5,390 bases of DNA from positions 1 through 5,390 of the forward strand of contig CAKPKI010000108.1 in assembly GCA_934167135.1 (NCBI GenBank), read 5' to 3'. Positions 5,298-5,390 of this stretch are shown in pieces (position 1 is the stretch's first letter; every line of letters starts with the position of its first letter). The stretch comes from an uncultured Clostridia bacterium (GTDB lineage: Bacteria > Bacillota > Clostridia > TANB77 > CAG-508). Under the pieces are notes generated by a model that saw nothing but the letters and a program-made list of their open reading frames with translations, searched no databases and was not told the origin of the DNA. Both the position numbers and the translations under genes were made by a program.

Positions 5298-5390
5298 CTA
5301 TTGTAACTTAAATTTTTTAACTATTGTTGCATCATCTTGCCAGTCTTCTTTAACTTTTACCCATGTTTTTAAATTTACTTTTGTTCCAAA
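5298..5390 (-). CDS. era: GTPase Era, C-terminal 30 codons (runs off right edge)
   Basis: Only the end of the gene is present. The translation contains VNLKTWVKVKEDWQDD and ends TIVKKFKLQ before TAG at 5300-5298. This matches the closing beta strand and helix of the KH domain of Era, where the family shows a (V/F)xLxLWVKVxxxWR pattern and usually ends close to FGY. Era is an essential GTP-binding protein that binds the 3' end of 16S rRNA and assists 30S subunit maturation. The position directly upstream of yqzL and recO is the usual Bacillota order and strengthens a call based on few residues. The replacement of the usual terminal Phe-Gly-Tyr by Phe-Lys-Leu-Gln is a minor variation. Confidence 0.88.
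   Translation of the reverse strand, partial: FGTKVNLKTWVKVKEDWQDDATIVKKFKLQ

Noticed and set aside
4998..5306. Plus-strand open frame of 102 codons
   Set aside because: It covers parts of recO, yqzL and era, all of which have family motifs and ribosome binding sites on the minus strand.
1..5390. CRISPR array, tRNA or rRNA gene, transposase, phage attachment site
   Set aside because: I saw no spaced direct repeats, no cloverleaf or rRNA segment, and no insertion-sequence ends or transposase frame; coding genes account for nearly all of the window.

Overview
This is a strongly AT-rich window in which every supportable gene lies on the minus strand, so it reads from position 5390 down to 1. 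The order era - yqzL - recO, the RecO zinc finger, strong GGAGG ribosome binding sites and a clear ATA/TTA/AGA/AAA codon preference all point to a low-GC Bacillota genome, probably a Clostridia-type organism. The species cannot be named from this stretch.

Region 1 (5390-4402) is housekeeping DNA. It holds the last 30 codons of the GTPase Era, then a 55-codon YqzL-family gene that I found by reading the minus strand between era and recO, then recO. yqzL overlaps the start of recO by 38 bases and carries the recO ribosome binding site inside its own coding sequence, so the two are probably translationally coupled.

Region 2 (4401-1, continuing off the left edge) is a cell-surface polysaccharide locus of the ABC-transporter-dependent type (TagGH / RgpCD / Wzm-Wzt). 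It contains a family 2 glycosyltransferase (GT-A, 4347-3370), a 117-base gap with a good sigma-A-type promoter overlapping a 15-bp hairpin, a six-helix ABC-2 export permease (3252-2461), a second paralogous glycosyltransferase (GT-B, 2449-1457), a membrane-anchored metallo-beta-lactamase-fold protein (1443-529), and the ABC export ATPase (499 to beyond position 1) with a TTG start. The last four genes are separated by only 11, 13 and 29 bases and form one operon.

As a working model, the two glycosyltransferases build or extend a glycan on a lipid carrier at the inner face of the membrane. The permease and ATPase flip it outward. The anchored hydrolase, whose catalytic domain is predicted to face outside, may act on the exported polymer. 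Sugar identities and the hydrolase substrate cannot be read from sequence.

The three points most worth a second look are: a sharp change of codon usage inside GT-A that coincides with loss of similarity to GT-B (possible chimeric gene); the promoter embedded in a hairpin that pairs fully only as minus-strand RNA; and the metallo-hydrolase placed between the two halves of the exporter.
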